64,000 nt of DNA from AP-15 sp963777435 (lineage in GTDB: Bacteria; Pseudomonadota; Alphaproteobacteria; ATCC43930; CGMCC-115725): positions 682,001 through 746,000 of the forward strand of contig CAVZQT010000002.1 of assembly GCA_963777435.1 (NCBI GenBank), given 5' to 3'. A model generated the notes under the pieces. That model searched no databases. It was not told where the DNA came from and saw only the letters and a list, made by a program, of their open reading frames with translations. The translations under genes and the position numbers were made by a program. Positions 52,901 to 63,857 of this stretch are shown here, one piece after another. Each line of letters begins with the position of its first letter. Within the stretch, counting starts at the first letter, position 1.

Positions 52901-53971
52901 CTAGGGCTGGTAGACGCCGAAAGTCGCGGCATCGACGCTGCCCGCGGCATCGCCCGGGAAGTAGCTGAGCCCCCGGCCATAGACCGTGATCAGCGAATTC
53001 GTGTGTACATAAAAGCGCACACCGGTAGCCACGCCGGAGAACGTCAGCGCGCTGTTAAAATTCAGCACGCTGTTCGCCTGGCAGAGCGCGAAAGACGCCG
53101 TAAAATGCGGGGTGCCGACAAGCGTCGCCGGGCACGGCGGCCAACTCTGGCTGACGAGATCGCCGGCTGCGATATAGCCGTTTACCGCACTATAAAAATG
53201 AACGCTCGCCCCCCCGGTGATTTCATACGGGCCGATGATGTTGCAGAAGCCGCTGAATTCGACCGAAATGTGATTGCCGGTGCACGAGCCGAAGATCAGG
53301 TTGCGGATCGCAGCGTTGCTGCCGCCAGCGCCGACATGCAGCAGATGCACATTCGCCGGCGGAGAGGGCGGTGCCTGTAGGGTCATTCCTTGAACGGTCG
53401 CACCAGCGCCGTTCATGATGCTGACGGCATAGCTGAACTGAGAGTTGCTCGGCTCGACTACGACCTGGGTCGGATCGGCGGTGTTGCCGTTAAAAGTCAG
53501 ACTTCCCGGGCCGAGACAGCCGATCGGGTTCGACGACATCGTGAACGAGGCATAGGTGCCGGCCGCGATATTGACGATGACCTGTTTCCCGTTGAAATCG
53601 ACATCGTCGATTAAGTAGTCGCAGGCGCGCTGGATCGTTTTCCAGGCGGTCCCGGGCGTCAGCCCGTCATGGCTGTCGTTGCCGGCGAGGCCGTTCACAT
53701 AGTAGTTGGTCGAAGCTGCACTCAGCACCTGACGCGGGTAAAGCGCGACCAGCGCTTGCCATAACTGAGTGTTATCGAACTTGTTCGGGGTGAGCCCGGC
53801 GCGGGTGACGACCGTCAGAATCTCTTCCTGAATACAATTCAGAAACCAGTCATCGACACGTGTCGGCTTGACCCCGGTCTGTTCGTTGCCGTTGGAGAAG
53901 AACCCTGGTGCGCCTACGGCTGGAACGGTCGGAAGCGAGGGAACTGCGGTCGGATTATCAATGCGAAACAC
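52901..53971 (-). CDS. Phage tail fibre/spike protein with right-handed beta-helix-like repeats
   Basis: A 356-residue protein. The N-terminus MFRIDNPTAVPSLPTVPAVGAPGFF and VDDWFLNCIQEEILTVVTRAGL is the head-binding part seen in many tail fibres. The middle has NDSHDGLTPGTAWKTIQRACDYL and beta-helix-like strands (pectate-lyase fold type), suggesting polysaccharide binding or cleavage. GTG 53971 with GGAGGAG nine bases upstream is chosen. An ATG at 53992 would add residues unlike the family. It overlaps the previous gene by 14 bp. Confidence 0.78.
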   Translation of the reverse strand: MFRIDNPTAVPSLPTVPAVGAPGFFSNGNEQTGVKPTRVDDWFLNCIQEEILTVVTRAGLTPNKFDNTQLWQALVALYPRQVLSAASTNYYVNGLAGNDSHDGLTPGTAWKTIQRACDYLIDDVDFNGKQVIVNIAAGTYASFTMSSNPIGCLGPGSLTFNGNTADPTQVVVEPSNSQFSYAVSIMNGAGATVQGMTLQAPPSPPANVHLLHVGAGGSNAAIRNLIFGSCTGNHISVEFSGFCNIIGPYEITGGASVHFYSAVNGYIAAGDLVSQSWPPCPATLVGTPHFTASFALCQANSVLNFNSALTFSGVATGVRFYVHTNSLITVYGRGLSYFPGDAAGSVDAATFGVYQP

Positions 53972-54170
53972 TGGCCGGCTCCTCCGCGCCATTGAGCGCG
54001 GGCGCCTGGCGCTGCGCCGCACCAGCGCCCTCGAAGACTTGGCGGGTAATGCTCTTGATCAGCGGGTCGGAGAGCCGCCACGGCCCCTCGGCAACAAGAG
54101 CGAGCACACTGTTCCACTGCGCCGCGGTCAAAGTCACCGTCAGCGGCAGCTCAGGATTTACGTTCTCCAC
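53958..54170 (-). CDS. Small phage protein (70 aa)
   Basis: A 70-residue protein (TVTLTAAQWNSVLALVAEGPWRL, then DPLIKSITRQVFEGAG) of a type often found after fibre genes in tailed phages. No biochemical role is known. The GTG start has AAAGGAGAAGAA in front. It overlaps the S74 chaperone end by 20 bp and the next fibre gene by 14 bp. Confidence 0.68.
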   Translation of the reverse strand: MENVNPELPLTVTLTAAQWNSVLALVAEGPWRLSDPLIKSITRQVFEGAGAAQRQAPALNGAEEPASVSH

Positions 54171-56008
54171 TTCTTCTCCTTTTTAGCTGGTCGACTTCGG
54201 CGCTGAGCTCGCGTACCGCGGCCCACAACACTGCGGTCAATTCGTGATAAGCGAGCCCGAGCAGCCCGGTGTCGTAATCGCGCACGAGCCCGCCAAATTT
54301 GCAGCCGGCGTCCGCCATTGCGGCTTCGATCTCATCGCCAAGGAACCCCCAATGCGCCGCGCCTTCATCGCCGCGGTCTTCCGGTAGGCGCTCGATCGTA
54401 AATGTGCGGCTCGATCGCCTTCACGAGCCGCAGGCAGGCGGGCACATCGCGGATGTCGCGCTTGAGTGCGCGGTCTGAGCCGTTGACAAAGTTGTTGGCA
54501 TAGACCCAGCCGCCGAAATGGCCGTCATTCGCATGGCTGGTGTCGGTCGCGTTGTGCCAGATGGTCGAGAGCGTGCCGCCGCCCTGGTGGGCGAAATTCA
54601 GCGTGCTTTGAGTGGCGACGACATAGCCGTTATTGCTGATAATATCACCGGTGGCGCTGACCGTGCCGTTTACAGGCTGCTTTGGGTCACGGTGTTATTC
54701 GCATAAAGCGTGATTGTGCCAATATTGCCGCTCATCCCGCCAATCGCGAGTGAGGAGCCGCTGCCGCGCAGAGTGCCGCCGAGCACGATGTCGCCATTGG
54801 AGGTGATCGTACTGCCGACGGTGAGGTTGTGCTGCGCATTGACCTGATCACCATAGAGCGTGATCGTCGGAATATTGCCGGTGGTGCCGGTGCCGATCGA
54901 CAGCGAGGAGCCAGGCACGGCGATATTGCCAGCCGGTAGCCACAAGAAGCCCTGCAGGGCGAGGCTGCCAAGGCCTGGATCACCGTTGGCGACGGTTCCA
55001 ATCTGAACGCCGCCGCCGGCTCCGCCGATTTTCATCGCGTTGGCGATGGCACCCGAACCCGTCGGGGTCACGGCAAAGTTCAGATAGGATCCCTGATGGC
55101 CGGCGCTGAACGCTTCGGCGGTGTAGGCGCCGATCGAGGCCGCAAGGGTAAAACCGCTGGCGCCGTAGCCGTTAAAACCGAAAAAGCCGATCCCATCACC
55201 CGATTGCAGCGCGGCGGGCGCTGCTCCAGTACCGCGGGCGCTACGCGGCGCTATCGTCGAGACGATCCTGCGCCGAACGAGTAACCGTGATACGCGCCGA
55301 TGTTGCGTCGCCCCCGATGAACTGCGCCTGACGCGTCGTGCCGGCATTAATGATCGGCAAGGCACTGGCGTTGTTGTTGACGACCAGGACACTTGAATGT
55401 TGAGCTGACCGGCGCCGAGTGCGCCGCCCTGCGGATTTCCGACGACCAGTCCAACCGTGCTGCCCCAGGAAGAATCGCGGCTACCGCTCGAATTCTTGGC
55501 GAGGATCTGGCCCGCCGTCCCGCCGAGCGGGACCCCCAAGGCATCGGCATATTGTCGGGTTACCGCCTGCATCGCCGCAGCCGGGTCCTGTCCGAGGACG
55601 ACGGTTCCGGTCGCGGTGATGCTGCCGACATTCAACTGCCCCGGGACCCCGAGATCGCCGGTCAGGCTGCCGCCCGCTAGCGGCAGCACCTTTACCCAAA
55701 AGGCATTGGCGCGGCCGTAGGTGAACGTGTCGCCGACGGGCGCCTCCGGAACGCCACCCGTGCCACCAGCGCCGCCGGCGACGGCGTTGTCGAATAGTTT
55801 CTCGTCGCGCTCTCTAACGGCCCGGTCGGATCGCCGGCCAAGGTCAATGGCCCCCTAAGGGTGCCGCCCAAATCGGCAAAAACGGAGCGCCTTCGGCCGC
55901 GACCTGCAAAGCCTCGATTTCGGCCTTCGCCGCCGAGAAATTGTCGCGCACGCTTTCGGTTGTCGGGTTTTTGTAGATCGGGACGGTCGGATCGATGTTG
56001 CTGCTCAT
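54151..56008 (-). pseudogene. Tail fibre protein with C-terminal S74 intramolecular chaperone, many frameshifts
   Basis: One long fibre gene broken into several frames. N-terminus from ATG 56008: SSNIDPTVPIYKNPTTESVR. Then GGTLRGPLTLAGDPTGP, LPLAGGSLTGDLGVPGQLNV, DGIGFFGFNGYGASGF and repeats such as NIPTITLYGDQ and NIGTITLYANN. The C-terminus is a peptidase S74 chaperone (FVNGSDRALKRDI, AAHWGFLGDEIEAAMADAGC, YHELTAVLWAAVRELSAEVDQL). S74 domains cleave themselves off after trimerising the fibre. At least six shifts (for example near 54400, 54700, 55220, 55390 and 55860) break it. Confidence 0.75.
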
Positions 56009-56675
56009 GAAGGGCTTGTTCCGCTTTCATCCCATAACGATTCGCCGAATCCCACACGGATTCGCCCTCGTCCCACCAGGTTTGCTGGTAGATAAAAATC
56101 AGCACCGTGTGGGCCGGCTTGATCGCCTGCAGGGTGCACTCGAGGAAGAGCGTTACCCCAACTGCGCAATGGCTCGCCGGCAACCAAGATACCGGCCGAG
56201 AAATACGCGATGGCGATCTGGACCGAAGTGATCTGCCAGGCATGGGCCCAGCCCTCGCCACACAAAGGCTGCCCCGCGTAGTCGCCGGCGGTGAATGGCT
56301 TGAACTGCTCGATTTGGATCGGCGAGCCGAGCGCCTCGGCCACGGCCTCGAAATAGGCGACACTCTGACCGCCGCGCGACGCGAATTTCGCGCAGACCGC
56401 AAGTTGTCGCTCTTGGATCGTGTCGAGCGGGCCCGTGCACGGATCGGGGAGGCCGAGCGTCGCTTCCCATTCTTCCAGAAGCTCTTCGGTCGAGCACGGA
56501 AGATCTCGGCGATCAGATCGTTGAGTTGGACCCCGAGCCTGACCCAGGTCGGCATCAGGACTTCGATATCCGCGTCCTGCACCCGGCCGACGCCGCGGTG
56601 CCAGATCCGGCCGCGCGGCAGCAGACGCTGAAACTGCCGGGCGTATTCCGCTGCGGTAAACGAGAGGAGGCTCAT
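56005..56675 (-). pseudogene. Mu gp48-like tail protein (DUF2313/YmfQ), frameshifted
   Basis: The N-terminus SLLSFTAAEYARQFQRLLPRGRIW is in one frame. STEELLEEWEATLGLPDPCTG, QLAVCAKFASRGGQSVAYF and QIEQFKPFTAGDYAGQPLCG are in the next. CTLQAIKPAHTVLIFIYQ returns to the first. This is the DUF2313 baseplate-hub-associated protein that follows gp47 in Mu-like phages. Start (ATGA with gp47) and stop (ATGA with the fibre) are both coupled, which confirms the gene limits. Confidence 0.78.
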
Positions 56676-57791
56676 CCGCTCGTTGTGAGTGTTCCCAAGA
56701 TCGGCAACGAACCTTCGGGTAACCCCACCGGGAGAGCTGGCTCGCTGATCGTGAACTCGACGATCCCGGGCGTCGACAGGATCGCGTCATAGAGCTGCGA
56801 CGGGTACACGAAGCCGCCCGGCTCGCCCGTCGCTAGCAGGATGTCGGCGAGAGCGGCAGCAATCGCGGTCTGGGTCTCGACCGTGTTTGGCTTGAGGCCG
56901 ATCAGGGTCACGTCGATTGGGTAGGGTGCGGGGGCGACGACATAGACGAGAGCGGTGACCGGCTGTAGCGGGAAGATGTGATCAGCGACGAGGCCCTGAT
57001 CACCGCTCGCGATCGGCGGGCCGAGCCGCTCTTCAAATTGCGAGACGCCGTTCTCCCTTGCGGAAAGCCGTCGGTGTCGTTGCCGTCCATCATCACATAG
57101 ACGACCACGGTTCCGGTGCCCATGCCGTTGGGGACGCACCAGGCGCGTGTGCAGCTCGGAACTTCGAGGGCCCACTCCCGATAATCCGCGGTCGATCCAC
57201 CTGCGGCGGCTCGGCGTAGCGCTCGAGCATGCGGCTGCGCAGCGCGGCGTTGGTTTCATCATCGGCGCCGCCGGTTGTCGGCCCGACCGTGACTTCGCCC
57301 GAATTAATAAAGCTAATCGGCCGCGCGATCGAAATGACGGTGCCCGGGTCGCAATTGGTGTAGGCGCCGTTCTCGGTTGCGGTCATCGGCACCAGCACGT
57401 TGCCTGACCTGTCGACGGCGCCGTCGGCAGTCGTCACATACGGCGTGCCGTCCTGCCGGACGAGAGCGGTGCCAGAGGGGATAATCGGTGCCGGGGTCTG
57501 AACATTGCCGGTGAAGGTTGCTTGCCCTGAGGCCGCGGTAGCGGGCTTGGGATAGATCCCGACAAGCGCCGCCCACGCATAGAGGAACTCGTCTTCGGCG
57601 GTGAACGGAACGCCCATCCGGGCGATCCAGTCGGCATAGCCATAACCAGGTATGCGAGGCCGGCCATGCACCACGACAGCGTGCGCAATACCGAATTGCG
57701 TAAGAGGCCGGTCAGACCAGGAATTCCGGAGGTGGTGATATCTGGACCGCCAGATTGCGCAGGCCGGTCAGCGACGGCGGGCAAACGGCAT
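56672..57791 (-). pseudogene. Baseplate J-like protein (Mu gp47-like), frameshifted
   Basis: Baseplate wedge component. Conserved text is spread over several frames: SLTGLRNLAVQ, ITTSGIPGLTGLLRNSVLRTL, YGYADWIARMGVPFTAEDEFL, WAALVGIYPKPATAASGQATF, GTVISIARPISFINSGEVTVG, GGADDETNAALRSRMLERYA, and the C-terminal PYPIDVTLIGLKPNTVETQ and PSQLYDAILSTPGIVEFTI. The start is ATG 57791, adjacent to the gp46 stop. The stop overlaps the next gene as ATGA. At least five shifts are present, so no complete product is predicted as written. Confidence 0.8.
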
Positions 57792-58331
57792 TTATGGCAC
57801 TCCGGTGATCTGGACCGGCGATGCCACCGTCGCCAGGCTGTCCCACGCCCACGCGTAGCGGAAACGGGTCTCGGAACCATCGGGCTTGGTGATAGCAATG
57901 GCGATGCCCAGCATCGACGAGGTCATCCAGCCGGTGTTGCACTCGACCGTTTTCGCGACATCGTCTTCAATCAGCCACTGCAGCGCGTCGAGGGTGAAGC
58001 GGCGCGCATCACCGAGGGTCGCGCGCAGTTTCTTGGCGCGCTCCAACTGCCAGAGATTTGAACCGAGCGGTTCCTCGAGGACGGAGTGGCCCACCATCCG
58101 CGCGTGTCTGACGTGCCGTCGGTCGGCACGAAATCGGGCGTCGCGAGCCGGTCGGGAAGAGCGAGACCAGGCTCGCGGTCTCGAGGTCTTGCCCGGTCTC
58201 GACGTCGCCTTCAGCCAGAGCCCAGTCGCCGATCGCCAAGCCGTTGTCCAGATAACGCGGATATCGCCGCCGCCGCCGCCCTGGGGTAACGGGCCCTGTT
58301 GCTCGGGCGGATCCTCGAGCCAGCCGCTCAT
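57792..58331 (-). pseudogene. Mu gp46-like baseplate protein, frameshifted
   Basis: The N-terminus SGWLEDPPEQQGPLPQGGGG and DIRVIW is followed in another frame by DNGLAIGDWALAEGDVETGQ and LETASLVSLF. The end returns with LWQLERAKKLRATLGDARRF, ALQWLIEDDVAKTVE and FRYAWAWDSL. This is the gp46/GPW-related baseplate protein. ATG 58331 overlaps the gp45 stop as ATGA. Confidence 0.75.
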
Positions 58332-58886
58332 GTCCCGGGGTCCGGCATCTCGGTTTGACCGCCGCCGGTCTGCACTCCGCTATGCGTATGCTTGCCGAGG
58401 GTGACCTGGTCGGAAGTGCCCTGCCCGCGCGTAATCTCACCGGTCACTTGCAAATTGCCGGTGATCTTGACCAGGGCATCGCCGCTCTTGGCTGCGATCG
58501 TGATGTTGCCAGAGCCCGCGACAATCGAAATGTCGCCGTTCGCCGCGAGCTTGATGACCGTGCCGTTCTTGTCGTAGAGCGCCACCTCGCCGACTTCGAG
58601 GTTGCGCAGCCGGTGTTCCTGATTTCCCGTTGCCACGATCACCGGATTGTCGCGGCGGCCGCGGAAAATATCGCAGTCGCATCGCTGCCCGGCATGGCGT
58701 GACTGGCGAGCCCGTAAATCTGCATGACGCCGACATTGTCGATCGCTTCGGGGGTGCCGTTGACCTGGACTTGCGTCTTGTGGATCGGCCCGGTGTCTCG
58801 GTGGCGGTGATTTGCACCGGAGCCACGCTCATCAGGATGCGGCGATAAAGGCGGTCAAGTTGCGCCTGGATTGGCCAATTGCTCAC
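58328..58886 (-). pseudogene. Baseplate assembly protein V-like (Mu gp45-like spike), frameshifted
   Basis: From GTG 58886: SNWPIQAQLDRLYRRILMSV and APVQITATETPG in one frame. The C-terminal beta-helix-type repeat text is in another: IVATGNQEHRLRNLEVGEVAL, NGDISIVAGSGNITIAAKSGD, VKITGNLQVTGEITRG and VTLGKHTHSGVQTGGGQT. The HTHSGVQTG end is typical of baseplate spikes. It would form the membrane-piercing tip of a contractile tail. The frame changes between about 58640 and 58800. Confidence 0.77.
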
Positions 58887-60107
58887 GGCAGGCGCCGCTG
58901 ACTGGTCCGGGGAGGCTCGGCGCCGAAGGCAATTCAGTCGCGCGGCCGCCGGTGGCGAGGGTCGGCTGGCTCGGCTCGGGCGAGGTCGGGTTGTTCTTGC
59001 CCGTGTCCTGCAAAAGGACAATCCCGAGGTCACCGACCGGTTCGGGGTCAAAGCTTCCCGGCGCCATCATCGTGATCTGCGCGTGTTGCCCGGTCTCGTC
59101 GCGGGTGAAGGTAACCGAGGCGATCAGCCAGTCCGATGTCTGCACCTTGGGATCGATGGGATATCTAATCGGCGCATTGTGATTGACCGCCCACAGCGCA
59201 CTCCGCCGTTCGCGCCACGTATCGCAGGTCAGCGAGGACCGCCTGACTGCGGCCCTTACGCTTCGGTTGCACTCCCAGACCGCGCGGCGGTGGCGCGATC
59301 GGATCCCCCAGCTGCGACTGCTCCGAAGAGGATGTATCGCCGGCGGAAACGCGGCACCCCCCCGTTGCTCCACGATGTCGCCGACCTGCGTCGCCTTCTG
59401 CCCCGCGCCTTGGTCGGAGAACGCGTAGGCCGAAGAGGTGCGCCTCATATCGCTGAGGAGGGCTCGTCCATTGAATAAATTGCTACTTGGGCCCTGCTCG
59501 ACGTTCTGACCCCGGTAAAACCCGGAGGCCATGCTCTCGGTGCCGGCTTGCGCCAGGCGCACTGACCCATCGGGCATGTCGTAGGCGATCAGCTGCGAGT
59601 AGCGGGTAATCCGATCGATGATCTCCCACGGGGTTTGCCCGAAATCGATATTGAACTGCGGGATTTGCATGCCGGGCCCGGCGATCGAGTTGATGGCGAC
59701 GCCGTAGGGCTGCGCCAGTTGCTGCGCGATCGACAGCGCGGTGCCGCCGAGTACCTGAAAGGTCGGCGAATTCTTCGAGCCCACAAAGGCCGAGCAGTCG
59801 ACCAGGTCTTCGCTCTTCGACCGGCCCGATATCCGCACAGTGTGCGCGGTAGCGCTGATCGTCGCGATGTAGCGGTCGACATAGCCGGTGATCACGACAT
59901 CGCCTGATATCAGCACCTGGCACGGGTCGCCCGGATTAAACGTCACGTCTGCAGCGAGCGGGCAATGCTCGGTCACCTGGATGTCGAAATTCGCGGGGAT
60001 GGAGCCGATCGAGCGGGTGACCGACACGCGTTGCCAGCCAGCCCATTGCCGGCCGCCGACAACCAGCGAGAGCTCATCGCCGGCACCGGAGGTGCTGCGC
60101 CGCTCAT
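58855..60107 (-). pseudogene. Mu gp44-like tail hub protein, frameshifted
   Basis: A baseplate hub of the phage P/gpD type. Conserved text: DELSLVVGGRQWAGWQRVSV, TRSIGSIPANFDIQVTE, GYVDRYIATISATAHTVRISG, KSEDLVDCSAF, PYGVAINSIAGPGMQIP, TPWEIIDRITRYSQLIAYDM and DWLIASVTFTRDETGQHAQIT. A shift just after the start (near 60085) and garbled text at about 59180-59340 break the frame. ATG 60107 overlaps the end of the upstream gene. Confidence 0.75.
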
Positions 60108-60684
60108 TCCGATAAGGGCCGCGAATTGCAGCGGCATAAACAACGGATGCGGCGGGTTAGCGGAGGCGACGAGCTCGGGCTCGCGCGCCGTGTCCTGGTA
60201 GAGCGTCCAGGCCTCGGCGAGCGACGGCATCGGAACAAGCGTGGTGATCTCGACGAGGGCCGCGAGGTTCGCCCCGCGCACCGCCAGATCGAGCGCTACC
60301 GCCGCGCGCAGATCGCGCAACGTCGGCATAGGAGGCGTCGCGCCCGGCATCAGCGCAGCGCGTCGCCTCGACATCGAGGATTGAACAGACTTGCTGCCGC
60401 AAGCTCTGCGCGTCCTGGTACGAAACCGGCTGATAGAGCGCAGACGCGCGCGCCAGGGCGGAGCACGCCGCACAGCGCAGGTTCGAAGCGAGCCCGTCCT
60501 GCGTCGCTTGCGCGCGCGCCCATAAGGGGCCGCTCCCCGGCAACGGTGTCGGCAGCCATTGGCAGAGCGGGATCAGTAGGCGCACGCCGTCGGCCGGGTC
60601 GGTCGTTGCCGCCAGCAAGGCCGCCGCGACGGCCTGTCCCGCGGCACTGAATTCGGCCGCGCGCGCCTGGCGGATTTCGCTCAC
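60104..60684 (-). pseudogene. Tail-cluster protein between DNA-circularisation and gp44-like genes, frameshifted
   Basis: GTG 60684 (GTGA overlap) starts SEIRQARAAEFSAAGQAVAA, then LIPLCQWLPTPLPGSGPLWA, LYQPVSYQDAQSLRQQVCSI and LDVEATRCADAG. In another frame TLRDLRAAVALDLAVRGANL, ALVEITTLVPMPSLAEAWTL and PLFMPLQFAAL complete it. It matches the conserved gene before the hub gene in Mu-like clusters. The function is unknown. One shift near 60340 and one near the end are needed. Confidence 0.65.
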
Positions 60685-61488
60685 AGCGCTTCCGAGGCGA
60701 GGTTGAGGCCGGCGACCGCGGCGAGCACGCCCTGCCTCGAGGTGACACTTCGCGACAGCAGGCTTTGCACGGTGGCAGAGGGCGGCTGCAAGGTTCCAAG
60801 TCGCCCGGACGAATACCGCCCAAAGTAACCTTGCAGCCCAGCCACGGCGGATAGCGCCCGGGCAGGGTCATTAACGGCGGTCGTGGCGAGGGCGCCGAAC
60901 TGCGGAACGGCCGCGATCCATAGCTGCGGCACCCGCTGCAGGTCGGCGACGCTGCGCGAAAAATCCTGCGAGGAAGCATACTCGAGGGCGCCGGCGGCAC
61001 CGTTGACTTGCTGCCCAGTTGCCTGCGCGCTCGTCGGAAACAGGATGTCGCCGGAGACGACAAAGACGAAGGAGACCTCGACATAGCGTCCGCGCTCGCG
61101 GCGATCGACGGTCGAGAAGTCGACCAGCACGCACTGCACGCTGCCGAGGGTCGGATGAATAACGTCCCTGCACCCGGCTGCTCGCAGGCATGGATCATCT
61201 GGTCCCGCTGCGCGTAGACGTCGTCGCCGGTCAAATAACAGGTGAAGCTGAAGCGCCGCGGCAGGCGGCCGAGATCCTCGACCCACACGGTATCGCGATA
61301 GGGAATTCGTGCGTCGAGGGGCGGCGCCCGGCATGCGTCTCGGCAGTGTCCACTACAAAACCGACACCGCGCCAGGAACCCGGCTGCAGCTGCTCCCACC
61401 ATGATGATGACAGCCACGAATTGCCGCTCTGATCGACCGCCTGGCTGGTTCCCGTTGTCCCGAGAAGGGCGGGTGTCGGATTAGGCAA
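60681..61488 (-). pseudogene. DNA circularisation protein, N-terminal domain type (Mu gp43-like), frameshifted
   Basis: From TTG 61488: SWLSSSWWEQLQPGSWRGVGF and VVDTAETHAGRR. Then, across shifts, IPYRDTVWVEDLGRLPRRFSF, TCYLTGDDVYAQRDQMIHAC, LGSVQCVLVDFSTVDRRERG, RYVEVSFVFVVSGDILFPTS and QGYFGRYSSGRLGTLQPP, ending RQGVLAAVAGLNLASEAL. The FRVxxHxxxxGRR-like and PYRDT-like blocks identify the family. It is a tail/injection component in Mu-like phages. Two shifts (near 61310 and 61170) break it. Confidence 0.75.
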
Positions 61489-63728
61489 CGGAGCTCAATT
61501 GCTGTTGCTCCGTTCGCGGCGGGTTGAGGTTGACATCCCCGGTCGAGGTCGCCGAAAGGCGTACACCGGGCGGCGGGCGCTGGTGCGTGATATTGACGTC
61601 GACCATCCGGACAGCGGCGGCGCGCTTGGTGTCGCTAGCATCGCCTGCGGACCGAGCGCTTGCGGTGCGGCGAGCGGCGGCGCTTGCGGCGTGACGAGCT
61701 GCGGCGGTGCGATGAGAACCGGGGTCGCCGGCGACGTCTGGTTTTCGTTCGCGGCGATTCGGGGCGCCAACTGTGGTGCAGGCGGTGCGCCGGGCGGTGT
61801 TGCGGGAATGGGCGTCGGCGCTACCTGGGGCGCGTTGACCGCTTGCTGAGCCATCCGGAGGCGCTGCGCTTCGCTCGCGGCGGGATTGGCGGGCGCTTCG
61901 TACTGGCGCAGCGTAAGATTGGTGGATTGTTCGACGCTGTTGGTGTTGCGCAGCCGGTTCAAAAACGGCTGCCACTGCGGTTGGCTAAGCTCGTGGCGCA
62001 GGAAGCCATAATTCGCTTCGCTCGATTTCGGATCGAGATTGTTCGCAGCGGCCCAACTCTCGAATTCGCGGCGGCGGGGTCCGGTCCATTGCGCCCAGCC
62101 GATGCCACCTCTATCTGCGGGCTGGCCCTTCTCGTGCGCTGCCGGATCCAAATTGCCGCCGGATTTATAGCCGAGATTGCCGACGAGGCCGGCGGCTTGA
62201 TCGGGGGTCAGGTTAAAATCGCGCTGCAGGCGGGTTGATAGTTCGCCGGCTCGCGCTCGGTAGTCGGCGCCGCTCAATGGTTTCGGCGGTTGCGCCCAGG
62301 CGCCAACGGTCTCGCCCGGCGCTTGTGCGGGATACCTGGCACAGGACCGGGTGCGGGCTGCGCTGGATAGCCGGGAACGCCGCCAGGGGTTGTGGCGCTG
62401 GGTCGGATAGCCTGGCGTTTCTCCGGGCTTCGGGAGGCCCTCGCCGGGCTTGCCTTCCCACCAGTCTTGCAGGTTCCGTTTGACGCGATCGATGCCGCTA
62501 TTGAGGCTACCGAAAAGGTCTTGGCCGGCCGCCTTTAATTCGTCCCAGTGCCGGATGATCTCGACCGTCAGAAAGACGACACCGCCAAGCGCCCCCAGCA
62601 ATCCGACGCCGGCAAGGCCGCCGGCCCCGGCAAATCCAAGGGCGGCGGTCACCTGGCCGATCGAGGCGACCATGCCGAGGGCCCACTTGCCGGCATAAGT
62701 GCTGCAATAACTTCCGCAGCGGTTTTCACTTGGTCAAGGTGATCGATCAGATAGACCAGAGCCTGACCGACTTCGTCGGCACCATCGCGCACGGCTTGCC
62801 AGTTGATCCCGCGTATCCACGCGGCGAACTCTGCGGATAGCTGGCGCACCGCGGCGATGATCTGCGGCTGGTGCACGCGGACCCATTCGGCGAACTCGCG
62901 GATCATCGGCGTGATCGCTTCGCCGATCGTGGCGCCGATCTGTTCTTTCAGGCTGGTGAAGGCAACAGCGAGCTCGCCGGTCGCTTGGCGGTAGCGCTGC
63001 AGTGCTTGCTGCTGTTGTTCCGACAGCGTCGCGAATTTCTGCGCTTCGGCGAGCCATTGCGGCATTGTCCGGCCGGATCGTTGGAACTGTTCGGCAAGGG
63101 CGGCAAGCGAGTCGGCGCCGAGCCCGGCGGCAGCGCGCGCGCGGTCCATTGGATTGGGCAGCGCATTGATCGCGTCAATCACTTGCGGCAGCACGTCGGC
63201 CGCGGTGCGGAGGTGACCATTGGTGTCGCGAATGGCGATGTTCATTCGGCGGAACCACGCCGCTGCGGTGGGATCACCCAGCTGGGCGCGGCCGAGGCCT
63301 TCGGCTAGCCCTCTGAGGCTCGCGGTCATTTCCTGCGCGTCGCCGCCGGCAAGCTTGGTCGCATTCTGCAGTAGTTCGAGGTTCTGCGAGTCGTACCGAT
63401 CCGCGTCGAATTCAGTGTCAGCGCTTGGCCGAGGTCCTCCCAGCCCTTGACGAGGTTCGTGAGGCCAGCGATCGAGGCGGCCCCGGTAATCGCCCCCATG
63501 ACCGGCACCAGGCGCGCCATTGACGAGAAGCACGCGGCGGCTTCGCGGCCGATCGCACTGAAGCTGTCCGCGACTTTCTTTAAACCCGACAGGTCGACAA
63601 ATTGCTGCATCGCCTTGGCTTGCCGTTCCATCGGCGCGCGCATCTGGCGGATGCGGCGATTGATCGCCTCGATCTGCAGAGGTCGCATTGTCGACGACGG
63701 AAAAGGTAACGCCGTAGCCAGCGGCCAC
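61481..63728 (-). pseudogene. Tape-measure protein with embedded phage-tail lysozyme domain, frameshifted
   Basis: From GTG 63728: AAGYGVTFSVVDNAT, then LQIEAINRRIRQMRAPMERQ, LVPVMGAITGAASIAGLTNL and a long helical stretch (RGLAEGLGRAQLGDPTAAAW, AINALPNPMDRARAAAGLGA). Membrane-like helices follow (ALGFAGAGGLAGVGLLGALG, VVFLTVEIIRHWDELK). Near the C-terminus a Phage_lysozyme2-like domain (LQRDFNLTPDQAAGLVGNLG, GGIGWAQWTGPRRREFESWA) should cut peptidoglycan during injection. The tail is Pro/Ala-rich. Shifts lie near 63680, 63400, 62690, 62350 and 61590. Confidence 0.75.
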
Positions 63729-63734
63729 TGCGTG

Positions 63735-63839
63735 TCCCGCGCCGCCCGTTGTCGCGCTCAACAATCGGTTCGGCTGTTCCGCCCACCAGCGCAGTTGCGT
63801 CCCGGTCAATTCCCAGGCCCAAGCGGTCCCCAATGCCAC
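63735..63839 (-). CDS. Short frame between tail chaperone and tape measure
   Basis: GTG 63839 opens GTAWAWELTGTQLRWWAEQP, a tryptophan-rich text like the second (frameshift-made) tail-assembly chaperone that precedes tape-measure genes. As written it runs in frame into the tape-measure start without a stop, so its end is unclear. It may be the downstream half of a chaperone made by programmed slippage. Confidence 0.35.
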
Positions 63840-63857
63840 AAGTGGGTCAGTCGGCGA

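Noticed and set aside
54151..63728. Programmed ribosomal frameshifting as the general explanation in tail genes
   Set aside because: Too many sites, in genes not known to use it, without slippery heptamers seen. Only the chaperone/tape-measure junction would be a normal site.
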